DNA of 64,000 nt from the NCBI RefSeq assembly GCF_009765995.1, contig NZ_LMUI01000047.1:62001-126000 (forward strand). Reading direction: 5' to 3'. The position numbers and the translations under genes were made by a program. Of the stretch, positions 8,559 to 18,375 are shown piece after piece. Source of the stretch: Methylocapsa sp. S129 (GTDB lineage: Bacteria > Pseudomonadota > Alphaproteobacteria > Rhizobiales > Beijerinckiaceae). Positions within the stretch are counted from its first letter, which is position 1. Each line of letters begins with the position of its first letter. A model generated the notes under the pieces. The model made no database searches. It was not told the DNA's origin and saw nothing but the letters and a program-made list of their open reading frames with translations.

Positions 8559-9593
8559 ATGGATATCTCGAATCCGGAATCTCAAGCCCGGCGCAATCTG
8601 TTGCGCGGCGCCGCGACCGGCGCGGGCGCGGCCGCCTTGTTCGGCGGATTTGGCTTCAATCCCCTAATCGGCGCCGCCATGGCGAAGGAAGCGGGCAAGG
8701 CGACGCGGCCTTTGAAGGCGGCTTTCTCGAACGCCGGATTGCAGGCGACCTGGTGCGCGCAGGGCAAGCAGGCCGCCGAATATTGGGGCTCCCTCTTCAA
8801 CGTCGAGGTCACGTGGTTCGACGGCCAGCTCGACGCGGTCAAGCAGCGCTCGGCGATCGACAACATGGCCTCGCAGAAATGGGATTTCGTCGCGATCCAG
8901 GCGTTCGGCATCGGCACGCTGACCGCTCCGGTCAACAAGATGATCGACGCCGGGATTCCGGTGATCGACATGGACACGCTGATTGCACCGCTCGACACGA
9001 TCAACGTCCTGTCGCTGCTCGCGCCCAACAACGAATTCATGGGAGCGTCGGTGACGCAAGCGCTCGTCAACGCGATCAATGGCGATGGCACAATCGTCAT
9101 GACGCAGGGCGCGCTCGGCCATACCGGAGCTCAGGGCCGCGCCAAAGGTTTCCACTCCGTCCTCTCCAAGTTCCCCAAAATCCAGCTTCTCGACGAGCAA
9201 CCCGCCGATTGGGACGTCACCAAGGTTGCGCGCATCTGGGAAACGCTGCTGACCAAATATCCCAAGATCGACGCGGCCTTCTTCCACAATGACGATATGG
9301 CGCTCGCAGCCTCAAAGGTGATGCAGGCCAAGGGCCGCACGGAAACCAAGATCGGCGGCGTCGACGCCATGCCGCCCGCCATCAAGGCTGTGCAGGGGGG
9401 CCAGATGTTCGCCACCGTGCGCAACCCGTCGTGCCGTATCCACGGCGGCGCGATCATCGCCGGCGTCTCCGCGGCGATCAACGGCGCCAAGACAGGAACG
9501 GACATTCCAAAAAATATCGTCACCGACGGCCCGGTCGTCACCAAAGACAATGCCGACGGCATGCTCTGGATGGAAGAGCAGTTCCTGATCTGA
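8559..9593 (+). CDS. Sugar-type ABC transporter substrate-binding protein
   Basis: This 344-residue periplasmic protein is of the ribose/galactose (Peripla_BP_4) class, with NAGLQATWCAQGKQAAEYW and a ligand-domain segment FFHNDDMALAASKVMQA. The N-terminus carries twin arginines (ARRNLLRG, residues 10-17) before a hydrophobic Ala/Gly stretch, so Tat export is possible though not certain. GGGAGG precedes the ATG. It is the first gene of a four-gene run with an ATPase, a permease and mtnK. The ligand is not readable from sequence; context points to methylthioribose or another pentose. Confidence 0.88.
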   Translation: MDISNPESQARRNLLRGAATGAGAAALFGGFGFNPLIGAAMAKEAGKATRPLKAAFSNAGLQATWCAQGKQAAEYWGSLFNVEVTWFDGQLDAVKQRSAIDNMASQKWDFVAIQAFGIGTLTAPVNKMIDAGIPVIDMDTLIAPLDTINVLSLLAPNNEFMGASVTQALVNAINGDGTIVMTQGALGHTGAQGRAKGFHSVLSKFPKIQLLDEQPADWDVTKVARIWETLLTKYPKIDAAFFHNDDMALAASKVMQAKGRTETKIGGVDAMPPAIKAVQGGQMFATVRNPSCRIHGGAIIAGVSAAINGAKTGTDIPKNIVTDGPVVTKDNADGMLWMEEQFLI

Positions 9594-9616
9594 TCGACAC
9601 CGGCGGAAACGCGGCG

Positions 9617-11113
9617 ATGGCGTCCGCGCTGCTCGAACTGACCGGCGTCTCGAAGTCGTTTGGCGGCGTCCAAGCGCTTCGAGACGTCGACTTCACCCTG
9701 CTCGCTGGCGAGATTCACGGTCTTGCCGGCGAGAATGGCGCCGGCAAAAGCACGCTGATGAAAATCATCGCCGGCGCCCATGGCGCCGATGAAGGTCAAA
9801 TGAAGATCAACGGTCAGCCCGTTCGCTTCCGCTCGTCGCGCGACGCGCTGGCGGCCGGGATAGGCATGGTGCATCAGGAGCTCAGCGTCGCGCCGGAGCT
9901 CAGCGTCGCGGAAAATGTCTTCCTGGGCGCGCAACCGGTCAACCGCCTCGGAATTGTCGCGTGGCGCGATATGGCGCGCGCCGCGGCGGAGCAGTTGAAA
10001 AACCTCGGCCTCGACATCGATCCGCGCGCCCGCCTCGGCGATTTCCCGATCGGCGTGCAACAACTTGTCGAGCTTTCCCGCGTGCTCTTTTCCGGCGCGC
10101 GCATCATCATTCTTGACGAACCGACCTCAGCGCTCTCGCCCCCGGAAATCGAGCGCCTGTTCAGCGTTCTCTCGAAGGTCAAGGCGAGCGGCCGCAGCAT
10201 CGTCTTCATCTCGCACTTCCTCGATGACATCCTGAAAATATCTGACGAGATCACTATATTTCGCAACGGCCGCAAGGTTGCGACGACGCCAGTGACGGCG
10301 GCGATCGACAAGGCCTGGATCATCGAGCGCATGATCGGCCTTGGCCGCGAGGAGCTGGAAGAGAGTTATCTCGGCGAGATAAGGCTCGACAGCCGCCCCG
10401 AGGCGCCGGTCGTGCTTGCAACGAAGGGATTGACCCTGGCGCCGGCTTATCGCGAAGTCTCCTTCGAGGCGCGGGCTGGCGAAGTGCTCGGCGTCTACGG
10501 CTTCATGGGATGCGGCCAACTTGAACTCGCACGCACGTTGTTTGGCCGGCTGCGCGCCGATCATGGCGTCATGGAGATTGCGGGCCGGCCCATGACGCTC
10601 GCCAACACGACCGCCGGCAAGCGGGCCGGCATCGCCTATGTCGCGGAGAGCCGGCGCGCGATGCTGTTCAGCGAGGAGCCTGTTTTCAAGAACGTTTCGA
10701 TCGCCATCCTCGAACGGCTGTCGCGCTGGCTGCTCAAGCCCGATCGCGAACGTGTGATCGCCCAAGCGCAGGTGAAGAGCCTCGACATACGCCCCCCCCA
10801 CATCGAGGCGCGTCTCGGCGGTCTGTCCGGCGGCAATCAGCAAAAGGTCGCGCTCGCCAAATGGCTGACCCACCCGCCGCGCATCCTCCTGCTCGCCGAG
10901 CCGACGCGCGGCATGGACGTCGGCGCCAAGGAGGATGTCGTGAAAATCGTTCGCGCGCTGCGCGATCAGGGCATTGCGGTCATCGTTTTTTCGACCGAGC
11001 CCGAGACGGTTCTTTCGCTCGCCGATCGCGTTCTGGTGATGCGCAAGGGCGAGATCGCCCATGAATTCGCGAGCGAGGCGATCAGCAAAGACCGCCTGCT
11101 GGCGGCGGCTTGA
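9617..11113 (+). CDS. Sugar ABC transporter ATPase with two nucleotide-binding domains
   Basis: This 498-residue RbsA/MglA-type protein contains two ABC domains. The first has Walker A GENGAGKST (38-46), Walker B IIILDEPTSAL and the family's usual non-canonical signature. The second has a degenerate Walker A (GFMGCGQLE), an intact LSGGNQQKV signature and LLLAEPTRGMDVGAK, as is normal for this family. The start at 9617 follows the binding-protein stop by 23 bases; an open frame extends further upstream through the end of that gene. It powers import through the permease that follows. Confidence 0.9.
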   Translation: MASALLELTGVSKSFGGVQALRDVDFTLLAGEIHGLAGENGAGKSTLMKIIAGAHGADEGQMKINGQPVRFRSSRDALAAGIGMVHQELSVAPELSVAENVFLGAQPVNRLGIVAWRDMARAAAEQLKNLGLDIDPRARLGDFPIGVQQLVELSRVLFSGARIIILDEPTSALSPPEIERLFSVLSKVKASGRSIVFISHFLDDILKISDEITIFRNGRKVATTPVTAAIDKAWIIERMIGLGREELEESYLGEIRLDSRPEAPVVLATKGLTLAPAYREVSFEARAGEVLGVYGFMGCGQLELARTLFGRLRADHGVMEIAGRPMTLANTTAGKRAGIAYVAESRRAMLFSEEPVFKNVSIAILERLSRWLLKPDRERVIAQAQVKSLDIRPPHIEARLGGLSGGNQQKVALAKWLTHPPRILLLAEPTRGMDVGAKEDVVKIVRALRDQGIAVIVFSTEPETVLSLADRVLVMRKGEIAHEFASEAISKDRLLAAA

Positions 11114-11132
11114 CGATGGGGCTTTTAGATTG

Positions 11133-12173
11133 ATGGACACGCAAGGCGCAAATGCCAGCCCCCCTGCCCGCACGTTTCGCCTCGGCGACTTCCTGCGTGA
11201 TCAATTACGCAATATCGCGCCGTTCATCACGCTGCTGTTTCTCGTCATCTTCTTCAGCCTGGCGAGCCCCTCCTTCGCCACGCTCGACAATCTCGAGAAT
11301 ATTCTTCAGCAGGTGTCGGTGACGGCGATCATTGCAGTCGGGCTTACTTTCGTCATTCTGACCGCCGAAATCGACCTCAGCGTCGCGGCAGTCGCCAACG
11401 CCACCGCGATCGTGTTGACGTTCTTCACGCTGCAGCCCGATTATGTGAACATCGCGAACCTGCCGATGGCAGGGCCGATCGCCATTATCCTGACGCTCTT
11501 CGCCTGCTGCGGGCTCGGCCTGATCACCGCCTTCGGCGTCACGCGCATCGGCATTCCCTCGTTCATCATGACGCTGGCGATGATGCAGATCGGCGCGGGC
11601 ATTTCGGCGGTGCTGGTGCGCGGCCAGATCGCCTATTCCGTCCCGAGCCTGATCCTGACGCTCGGCTCGAAGTCGATCGGCGGCGTTCCCTGGATCATCA
11701 TCGTCGCGGCGATCTTCCTGCTTGTCGCCCATCTCGTGCTGACCTACACACGTTTTGGCCGCTATGTTTATATGGTCGGCGGCAACAGGGAGGCGGCGGA
11801 ATATTCAGGCGTCAACGTCCGCTTCATCGTCGGCGCGGTCATGGTGATTTCGGCGATGTGTTCGGGCGTCGCCGGCATGCTCGGCGTCGCCTATTTCGGC
11901 AGCGCGCAACAGAACGAATTCGACACGTTCCTGCTCGACGCGATCGCCGCCGTGGTGGTTGGCGGCACCAGCCTGTTCGGCGGGCGGGGCGGCATAGGCA
12001 ATACGATTGTTGGTCTGTTCGTTCTGGGCGTGCTGAACAACGGCCTCGACTATGTGAAGATCGATAGTTTCCTGAAAATTCTCATTCGCGGGGTCATCCT
12101 GCTCATCGCGCTGATCGTCAATATTTACGCCGAGCGATTGCGCACGGCGCGGACCGCCGGTAAAGGCGCGTGA
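11133..12173 (+). CDS. Sugar ABC transporter permease
   Basis: This 346-residue BPD_transp_2 (RbsC-like) permease has about eight to ten hydrophobic helices. The family motifs LTAEIDLSVAAVANATAIV, YMVGGNREAAEYSGVNV and VVGGTSLFGGRGGIGNTIVG are present. I place the start at the ATG at 11133, 19 bases after the ATPase stop; the frame upstream of it overlaps the ATPase gene. A single permease gene in this operon implies a homodimeric channel, unlike the second importer nearby, which has two. Confidence 0.9.
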   Translation: MDTQGANASPPARTFRLGDFLRDQLRNIAPFITLLFLVIFFSLASPSFATLDNLENILQQVSVTAIIAVGLTFVILTAEIDLSVAAVANATAIVLTFFTLQPDYVNIANLPMAGPIAIILTLFACCGLGLITAFGVTRIGIPSFIMTLAMMQIGAGISAVLVRGQIAYSVPSLILTLGSKSIGGVPWIIIVAAIFLLVAHLVLTYTRFGRYVYMVGGNREAAEYSGVNVRFIVGAVMVISAMCSGVAGMLGVAYFGSAQQNEFDTFLLDAIAAVVVGGTSLFGGRGGIGNTIVGLFVLGVLNNGLDYVKIDSFLKILIRGVILLIALIVNIYAERLRTARTAGKGA

Positions 12174-12207
12174 AGCGATTGCATAGAGCCTGAGAGGACC
12201 GTTCTGA

Positions 12208-13470
12208 ATGTCGCATGCGGTCTATGCGCCCGTCGACGGCGCCACGCTTGCCGCGACGCTGACGGCGCTTCCCGCAATCAGCGAAAGGCTGGGCGGCAAG
12301 GCGACGGACTGGCGCATTCGCGAGGTCGGCGACGGCAATCTCAACCTCGTCTTCATCGTCGAAGGCGAGGCGGGCGGAATCGTGGTGAAACAGGCCCTCC
12401 CCTATGTGCGGCTGGTCGGCGATTCCTGGCCTTTGCCGCTGGAACGCTCATGGTTCGAATATAATGCGCTGACCGAACAGGCCCGCTATGCGCCGCGTCT
12501 GACGCCGCAGGTTTTTCATTTCGATCGCGAACAGGCGATGATCGTCATGGAATATCTGCATCCGCATGTCATCATGCGCAAGGGCTTGATCCGCGGCGTC
12601 GAATACCCCCATTTCGCCGCCGATATCGCCGAATTCCTCGCTGCGACTTTGTTCAACACATCCGTGCTCGCCGGCTCGGCCGCCGAACACAAGGCGCGCG
12701 TCGCGCTATTTGCGCCCAATATTGCGCTCTGCAAGATCACCGAGGATCTCGTCTTCACCGACCCTTATCGCGAGGCGCCGCTCAATCGCTGGAACCGGCC
12801 CTGGCTCGACGCACAAAAGCAGGCTTTCGAGCGCGACGCCGCGTTGAAGGCGGCAGCGCAGGCTCGCAAATATCAATTCATGACCAGCGCTCAAGCGTTG
12901 ATCCATGGCGACCTGCACACCGGGTCGATCATGCTGACGTCGACGGACACGCGCGTCATCGATCCTGAATTCGCCTTCATTGGGCCGATCGGCTTCGATG
13001 TTGGCGCGGTGCTTGGCAATCTCCTCATCGCCTATTTTGCGCAGGAGGGTCATGAGGCCGCGCCGCGCCAGCGCGACAGCTATCGTGAATGGATATTCGA
13101 TCAGGTCAAAGCGGTGTGGACGGGATTTCATGACCGCTTCCTCGCGCTTTGGCGAGACGCGCGCGGCGGCGACGCCTATCCCGCGAGTCTCTTTACGTCC
13201 GTCGAGGATCGTTCGGCGATGGAGGCCGAGCGCCAACGGTTCATGCGCGTTATCTTTGAAGATTCGCTCGCCTTCGCCGGCGCCAAAATGATCCGCCGAA
13301 TCCTCGGCCTCGCCCATGTCGAGGATCTCGAAAGCATCGCGAACGCCGAGCGGCGCGCCAAGTGTGAAAGCAAAGCGCTTCAGCTTGGTCGCCAATTGCT
13401 GCTCGAGGCCAAGGCGTTTTCCGATATCGCCGAAGTCGTCGGCGCCGCGCGAGCCATTCACGGCGCTTAA
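12208..13470 (+). CDS. mtnK: S-methyl-5-thioribose kinase
   Basis: This 420-residue MtnK has the protein-kinase-like fold. The nucleotide loop is GDGNLN (41-46), Lys61 is in VVKQALPYVR, and LVGDSWPLPLERSWFEYNAL is characteristic of methylthioribose kinases. The catalytic HGD (233-235) is followed by the metal-binding DPEFAF (252-257). It phosphorylates 5-methylthioribose, the first committed step of sulfur salvage from methylthioadenosine in organisms using a nucleosidase route. It lies 34 bases after the permease gene and appears to be in the same operon. No other salvage gene (mtnA or aldolase) is in the window. Confidence 0.87.
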   Translation: MSHAVYAPVDGATLAATLTALPAISERLGGKATDWRIREVGDGNLNLVFIVEGEAGGIVVKQALPYVRLVGDSWPLPLERSWFEYNALTEQARYAPRLTPQVFHFDREQAMIVMEYLHPHVIMRKGLIRGVEYPHFAADIAEFLAATLFNTSVLAGSAAEHKARVALFAPNIALCKITEDLVFTDPYREAPLNRWNRPWLDAQKQAFERDAALKAAAQARKYQFMTSAQALIHGDLHTGSIMLTSTDTRVIDPEFAFIGPIGFDVGAVLGNLLIAYFAQEGHEAAPRQRDSYREWIFDQVKAVWTGFHDRFLALWRDARGGDAYPASLFTSVEDRSAMEAERQRFMRVIFEDSLAFAGAKMIRRILGLAHVEDLESIANAERRAKCESKALQLGRQLLLEAKAFSDIAEVVGAARAIHGA

Positions 13471-13509
13471 GCGTGGCTACGCCTCGGCACAGCGTGCGGC
13501 CTGGACGCC

Positions 13510-14487
13510 TTACCGCGCGACCTTCTCCCGCCCGTAGAGCAGCAGCATCGCGATAATGACCGCGCCATAGATCACCTGGCGCCCTGCTTCCTCGATCTGC
13601 ACGACGGACAGGATCGATTGCAGCAGCGTGATCAGGATGACGCCGGCGATCGTGCCGATATAACTGCCGCGCCCGCCAAGGATCGAGGCGCCGCCGAGCA
13701 CGACGGCGGCGATCGAGGGAAGCAGGTAGGCGTCGCCCATCGCCTGGGCCGCCTTGCTCGCATAGCCCGCCAATAATACGCCGCCAAAGGCGGACAGGCC
13801 GCCGGCGATCGCAAAGGTGAGCAGCACGACGCGTTGGGTTCTGATTCCTGAGAGATAGGCGGCGCGCTCGCGGTTGCCGATGCCGTAGATGGCGCGCCCG
13901 AATGTCGTGCGCGAAAGCAGGAAGACCGTCGCGCCGCCGACGACCGCCCAGACAAGCAGCGCATTGGGGACGCCCAGCAGCGTATGCCCGGTCGCGATGA
14001 AGCGCATAGCCGCCGAAGACGAATCCTGCGGCGAGAAACCGCCGGTATGCACCACCATCAGCCCCTGCGCGACCGCATTCACCGCCAGCGTGATGATCAT
14101 CGAGGGAATGCGCAGATACGCGACGCCGAAACCGTTGGCGAAGCCAAGCGCGACGCCGCACAGAATGCCGAACGGGATCGCAAACGCCTCGCCGGTGGGA
14201 CCCCATCCCGTCGCCGCCGTCGACATCATGCCGCCGACCGCGACGACCCAGGGCACCGACAGATCGATCTGGCCGAGCAGGATCACCAGCATCATGCCGG
14301 TGGCGATCACCCCGAGGAAGGAGGCGACCTTCAATTGCTGCAGCAGATATTCGGGCGACAGGAAGCTTGAGGAATAGAGGCTCCCCAGAAACAAGAGAAG
14401 GACGATGCAGCCAAAGGCGGTGGCTACCGCGGGATCGACCTTTCGCCACAGGGCGCCGGCGCGCGTATTCATCGAAGCGGGCCTCAT
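13510..14487 (-). CDS. Sugar ABC transporter permease (second importer, subunit 2)
   Basis: This 325-residue RbsC-like permease carries LLGQIDLSVPWVVAVGGMM, YGIGNRERAAYLSGIRTQ and VLGGASILGGRGSYIGT. The start at 14487 overlaps the stop of the preceding permease gene as ATGA, which argues for translational coupling; a longer frame reaches 14583 inside that gene. It is convergent with mtnK with a 39-base gap. Two dissimilar permeases in one operon resemble YtfT-YjfF-type heterodimeric importers. Confidence 0.9.
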   Translation of the reverse strand: MRPASMNTRAGALWRKVDPAVATAFGCIVLLLFLGSLYSSSFLSPEYLLQQLKVASFLGVIATGMMLVILLGQIDLSVPWVVAVGGMMSTAATGWGPTGEAFAIPFGILCGVALGFANGFGVAYLRIPSMIITLAVNAVAQGLMVVHTGGFSPQDSSSAAMRFIATGHTLLGVPNALLVWAVVGGATVFLLSRTTFGRAIYGIGNRERAAYLSGIRTQRVVLLTFAIAGGLSAFGGVLLAGYASKAAQAMGDAYLLPSIAAVVLGGASILGGRGSYIGTIAGVILITLLQSILSVVQIEEAGRQVIYGAVIIAMLLLYGREKVAR

Positions 14488-15464
14488 TCGAACAGGTCGA
14501 GACGGTTGCGGATCTGGAACAGCCGGACCGACCCCAGGCACACCGCCGCCAGGAGAACGACGCCCTGGAACAAAGGCTGCCATAGGGGGTCGAGATCGAA
14601 AACGAACAAGAGATCGCCGATGGTGCGAAACATCAGCGCGCCGAAAATGGCGCCGATCGCGCTACCCGATCCGCCGAACAAGGAGACGCCGCCCAGAACG
14701 ACGGCGGCGATCGAATAGAGCGTATAGGATCCTCCGTTCGCCGCCGAAGCCTCTCCCGAAGCCGTGATGAAGGTGAGGAAGAGGCCCGCCATCGAAGCGA
14801 TCAGACCGGACAGGACATAGGCGAAGAATTTGGCGGCCTGCACTGGCACGCCGGACATATAGGCGGCGACTTCGGACGAGCCGACCGCGTAAGTGGCGCG
14901 TCCGATCGCCGAGCGCCGGAAGGGAACCCAGATCACGAGGACAACCACGAAAAGCGCAATGAGGCTGACCGGAAGCACACCAAACAGACGGCCGGTGAGG
15001 GCGTCGGAAAGGTCCGAATCGACATCGCCGCCGGGAACCGGCCGCATCGCCAGCGCGATGCCAAAGTAGACGGCGCCGGTGGCGATCGTCGTCACGATCG
15101 GCTGCAGGCGTCCATAGATGACGATCGCGCCATTGATCGCGCCGCAGATCAGGCCCGTCAGAAGAACGCCGACGATCCCGAGGCCGACCATCGCTGGCGA
15201 GCCGACTACGATCGCCGAGGCGAGGCAATTGGTCAGGACGAACACCATGCCGACGGAAAGGTCGATGCCGGCGGTCAGAACGACGAAAGTTTGCGCCACC
15301 GCGACAAGCGCGAGCAGCACGCCCTTGTTGGCCGCCGTCTGAACGACATTGGCCGTGAAGCCGGCGGGATGGTTGCTGGCGTAAATGACGAACATGAGGA
15401 TGAAAAAGACGAAGGCGAGCAGCGTCCCCCTATGCTCGCTCAATCGATAGCGCCAGTCCTTCAC
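14484..15464 (-). CDS. Sugar ABC transporter permease (second importer, subunit 1)
   Basis: This 326-residue RbsC-like permease carries LTAGIDLSVGMVFVLTNCLA, YAVGSSEVAAYMSGVPVQA and VLGGVSLFGGSGSAIGA. It overlaps the ATPase gene upstream and the second permease gene downstream by four bases each. The three are therefore probably made in fixed proportion. The substrate is unknown. The YtfT resemblance hints at a furanose sugar, which is inference only. Confidence 0.9.
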   Translation of the reverse strand: MKDWRYRLSEHRGTLLAFVFFILMFVIYASNHPAGFTANVVQTAANKGVLLALVAVAQTFVVLTAGIDLSVGMVFVLTNCLASAIVVGSPAMVGLGIVGVLLTGLICGAINGAIVIYGRLQPIVTTIATGAVYFGIALAMRPVPGGDVDSDLSDALTGRLFGVLPVSLIALFVVVLVIWVPFRRSAIGRATYAVGSSEVAAYMSGVPVQAAKFFAYVLSGLIASMAGLFLTFITASGEASAANGGSYTLYSIAAVVLGGVSLFGGSGSAIGAIFGALMFRTIGDLLFVFDLDPLWQPLFQGVVLLAAVCLGSVRLFQIRNRLDLFE

Positions 15465-17017
15465 GCTGATGTCGCCGACGCCATGTCAGCCCCCTCGCTC
15501 TGCGCCGACATGTTGAGCGCGCTGCTGATCAGCGCCCGCTCGGTGATTTCATCGCCGACAAGAACGCGTTTGACGGCGCCGTCATAGAGAACGAGCACGC
15601 GGTCGCAGCAGCCGATCAATTCGTCATAGTCGGTCGAATAGAAGATGATCGCGGCGCCGGTCGCGGCGAGCTTGCGCAGGAGCTGATAAATCTCAGCCTT
15701 GGTGCCGACATCAATGCCGCGAGTGGGATCGTTGAGTAGGATGATGCGCGGCTTCACCATCAGCCATTTGGCGATGACGACCTTCTGCTGGTTGCCGCCG
15801 GAGAGCGATCCGACGGGAATGTCGGTCCCCGCGGTGCGGATGGCGAGCAGCTCGATCATCTCGTCGATCAATTGGCGCTCTTTGGCGCGGTCGACGATGC
15901 CGCCGCTGGAAATGCGATCGAGCGCGGCGAAGGATAGATTGACGCTGACCGACATCGGCAACATCAGGCCTTCGGTCTTTCGGTCCTCGGGGATAAGCGC
16001 CATGCCGATTTTTTTGGCCTTGGCGGCGCTCGGGCTCGACACCGACGCCCGCTCTCCATCGATCAAGATCTCGCCGGAGACGCCGCGCAGCACGCCAAAC
16101 AGCGCCAGCAGAAGCTCCCGCTGCCCCTGCCCGTCCAGGCCGCCCAGACCCACCACCTCGCCGGCGCGAACGCTGAGCGAAATGTCCTTGAGCCGATCGA
16201 GCCAGGAGAGATGGCGAACTTCCAACACGGGCGGCTTGGCGCTCGGCGCCAGCGCCTGTTTGGGCGGAAAGACATGGCTGTATTCGCGCCCGATCATCAA
16301 TTCCACGACTTCATCATCGCTCTTCGTTCCCGCCCGATAGGTCGCGACATTGCGGCCGTTGCGGAAAACCGTGCATTGGTCCGCCAGTTCGGCGATCTCA
16401 TGCATGCGGTGCGAGATGTAGAGCAGCGCCAGGCCCTCGGCGCGCAGCCGTTTGAGCACCACGAACACTTTGGCGACATCGGCGGCGGTCAGCGCCGAAG
16501 TCGCCTCGTCGAGAATAAGGACGCGCGGATTGCGCGCCAGCGCCTTGGCGATTTCGACCATCTGGCGGCGCGACAGCGGCAGATCCTTGACCGGCGCCAT
16601 CGGGTGAATGTCCTGCGCGCCGGCCCTGGCGAGCGCTTCTTCCGCTATTCGTCGCTGCGCGCGCCTGTCGATCAGACCGAAACGCTTAGGCGGATTGCTG
16701 ATGCAAATATTGTCGGCGACCGACAGATCGGGAACCAATGACAGTTCTTGAAAGATGCAGACGATGCCCGCCTGATTGGCCGCCGCGGGAGAAGCGAATT
16801 GGATCTCGCGGCCGTCAAGCAACATCCGCCCTTCGTCAGGGGCGACGACGCCGGACATGATCTTGATCAGCGTGGACTTCCCGGCGCCGTTCTCGCCCAG
16901 AATGGCGTGAATCTGCGCCGCCTCCACGGTCAGATTCGCCTTTTCCAGCGCTTTGACGCCGCCATACCGCTTGGAGACGCCATCCATGCTGAACAATGGG
17001 ACCGCGGGCGACGCCAT
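15461..17017 (-). CDS. Sugar ABC transporter ATPase (second importer)
   Basis: This 518-residue protein has two ABC domains. The first has Walker A GENGAGKST, Walker B VLILDEATSAL and SHRMHEIAELAD. The second has a degenerate Walker A (GGLDGQGQRE) with LSGGNQQKV and LNDPTRGIDVGTK. The start at 17017 is set by GAGGAG nine to fourteen bases upstream. A TTG at 17038 would place the ribosome site inside the gene. It follows the binding-protein gene by 68 bases and serves the two permeases downstream. Confidence 0.9.
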   Translation of the reverse strand: MASPAVPLFSMDGVSKRYGGVKALEKANLTVEAAQIHAILGENGAGKSTLIKIMSGVVAPDEGRMLLDGREIQFASPAAANQAGIVCIFQELSLVPDLSVADNICISNPPKRFGLIDRRAQRRIAEEALARAGAQDIHPMAPVKDLPLSRRQMVEIAKALARNPRVLILDEATSALTAADVAKVFVVLKRLRAEGLALLYISHRMHEIAELADQCTVFRNGRNVATYRAGTKSDDEVVELMIGREYSHVFPPKQALAPSAKPPVLEVRHLSWLDRLKDISLSVRAGEVVGLGGLDGQGQRELLLALFGVLRGVSGEILIDGERASVSSPSAAKAKKIGMALIPEDRKTEGLMLPMSVSVNLSFAALDRISSGGIVDRAKERQLIDEMIELLAIRTAGTDIPVGSLSGGNQQKVVIAKWLMVKPRIILLNDPTRGIDVGTKAEIYQLLRKLAATGAAIIFYSTDYDELIGCCDRVLVLYDGAVKRVLVGDEITERALISSALNMSAQSEGADMASATSA

Positions 17018-17085
17018 CCTCTTCTCCTCAAAAAACAAGCGCCGCGGGACATATTCTCCCGCGGCGCCGACTTGCCCTGATCTCG

Positions 17086-18228
17086 TTATTTGTTGTCTTT
17101 GGTCTGGCCCATGATTTCCTGGGCGGTGAAGTTGATGTGGCAGGTCGGGAAGGAATTGCCGACGAAGAAATTATCGGATTGCTTGGAATAGTAGTTCTCG
17201 TCGTCCTTGAAGTTCGGATCCTCGACCTCGGCCAGCGGCAGCTTGATGGACTGCGGCAGGATACCGCCCTCGAGCGCCACGATTGCGGTGTGGATGGCGA
17301 CCGCGACCTGCGCCGGCCCCGTGCCGCCCGAAGCGCATTTCAGGCCGTCGCCCGAAAATTTCGCGCAGAACTTGCGGAACCCGTTCTCCGTCTCGCCGCC
17401 GAAGGGAACCATCGGATGCTTGGCGTCGAGCATGGCCTGCACTACGCCGGTATCGCCGCCCTGCGCAGTGAACGCGTCGAAATGCTTCTGCACCGCGATG
17501 GCGTCGGCGGTCGCCTTCTGCGCGGTCGGATCGTCCCATTTGCCGACGACTTCGACGACGTCCCATTTCTTGCCCGACTTATCGAGCGTCTCATGGATGC
17601 CGTTGTGGCGATCGGTGTCGACGGACGTGCCCGCCACGCCGCGGATTTCCAAGACCTTGCCGCCGTTCGGCACATTCTTGATCAGCCAGTCGGCCCAATA
17701 GACGCCGAGGCCTTTTTGATCGACGTTGACGTTGATCGTATCTTCGGTGTCGAGAATATTGTCGAAGGCGATGAGAACGACGCCCGCGTCATTGGCGCGT
17801 TTGATCACCTGCTTGAACGCCGCGGGGTTCTGGGCGTCGGTGACGATCGCATCATAGCCCGAATCGATGAAATTATTGATCGCCGCGATCTGAGCGGCGA
17901 CGTCCTCACCCGTGGAGACAACCTTGAATTCCTTCAGCTTGGCGGCGATTTCGGGCTGCGCGGCATAGGCTTTGGCGGTCTGGATCATCTGGATGCGCCA
18001 GGTGTTGGCGACGAAGCCATTGGCGAGCGCGATGCGATACGGCCCCTTCTTGGTGGGATATTGGAAGAATTTCGTCTGCGCGGTCCACGGGACAAAACAC
18101 TCGGGATCGGCGGACGGGCCGGCTACAACTTTGGGGCCAGCGAACGAAGGCGCGACATTCAGGATGCAGGCGCCGGCGAGCAGCGCTGCGACAGCAGCGC
18201 CGCGACAGAGATAGCGATTGTGATTCAC
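17086..18228 (-). CDS. Sugar-type ABC transporter substrate-binding protein (second importer)
   Basis: This 380-residue periplasmic binding protein starts with GTG, preceded by GGGAGGAAG. Its signal peptide (AAVAALLAGACILNVAPSFA) is of Sec type. The mature protein has a Peripla_BP_4 layout (YRIALANGFVANTWRIQM, VTDAQNPAAFKQVIKRANDAGV, IAFDNI). It is longer than typical ribose-binding proteins, with an extra N-terminal segment (PECFVPWTAQTKFF) and several cysteines. It is first in the second importer operon and divergent from the GntR regulator. Confidence 0.88.
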   Translation of the reverse strand: MNHNRYLCRGAAVAALLAGACILNVAPSFAGPKVVAGPSADPECFVPWTAQTKFFQYPTKKGPYRIALANGFVANTWRIQMIQTAKAYAAQPEIAAKLKEFKVVSTGEDVAAQIAAINNFIDSGYDAIVTDAQNPAAFKQVIKRANDAGVVLIAFDNILDTEDTINVNVDQKGLGVYWADWLIKNVPNGGKVLEIRGVAGTSVDTDRHNGIHETLDKSGKKWDVVEVVGKWDDPTAQKATADAIAVQKHFDAFTAQGGDTGVVQAMLDAKHPMVPFGGETENGFRKFCAKFSGDGLKCASGGTGPAQVAVAIHTAIVALEGGILPQSIKLPLAEVEDPNFKDDENYYSKQSDNFFVGNSFPTCHINFTAQEIMGQTKDNK

Positions 18229-18319
18229 GGTCTTCCTCCCTCTTGCTTTGTTTCTTTTTCGTTGGTCGAACGACAGAAACTTCTACACCCTAAATTGATC
18301 TAGGATGACGCGGATATAG

Positions 18320-18329
18320 TGGTATACCG
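18320..18329. promoter_or_regulatory. Candidate GntR operator in divergent promoter
   Basis: GGTATACC (18321-18328) is a perfect 8-bp palindrome within TGGTATACCG, a form typical of GntR-family operators. It lies between the start of the second importer operon (18228, minus) and the regulator gene (18376, plus), so occupancy could control both. Confidence 0.45.
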
Positions 18330-18375
18330 GTTCAAAATCCGGCGCAAGAAGTATGATGAATGGGGAGCTGGGCGA

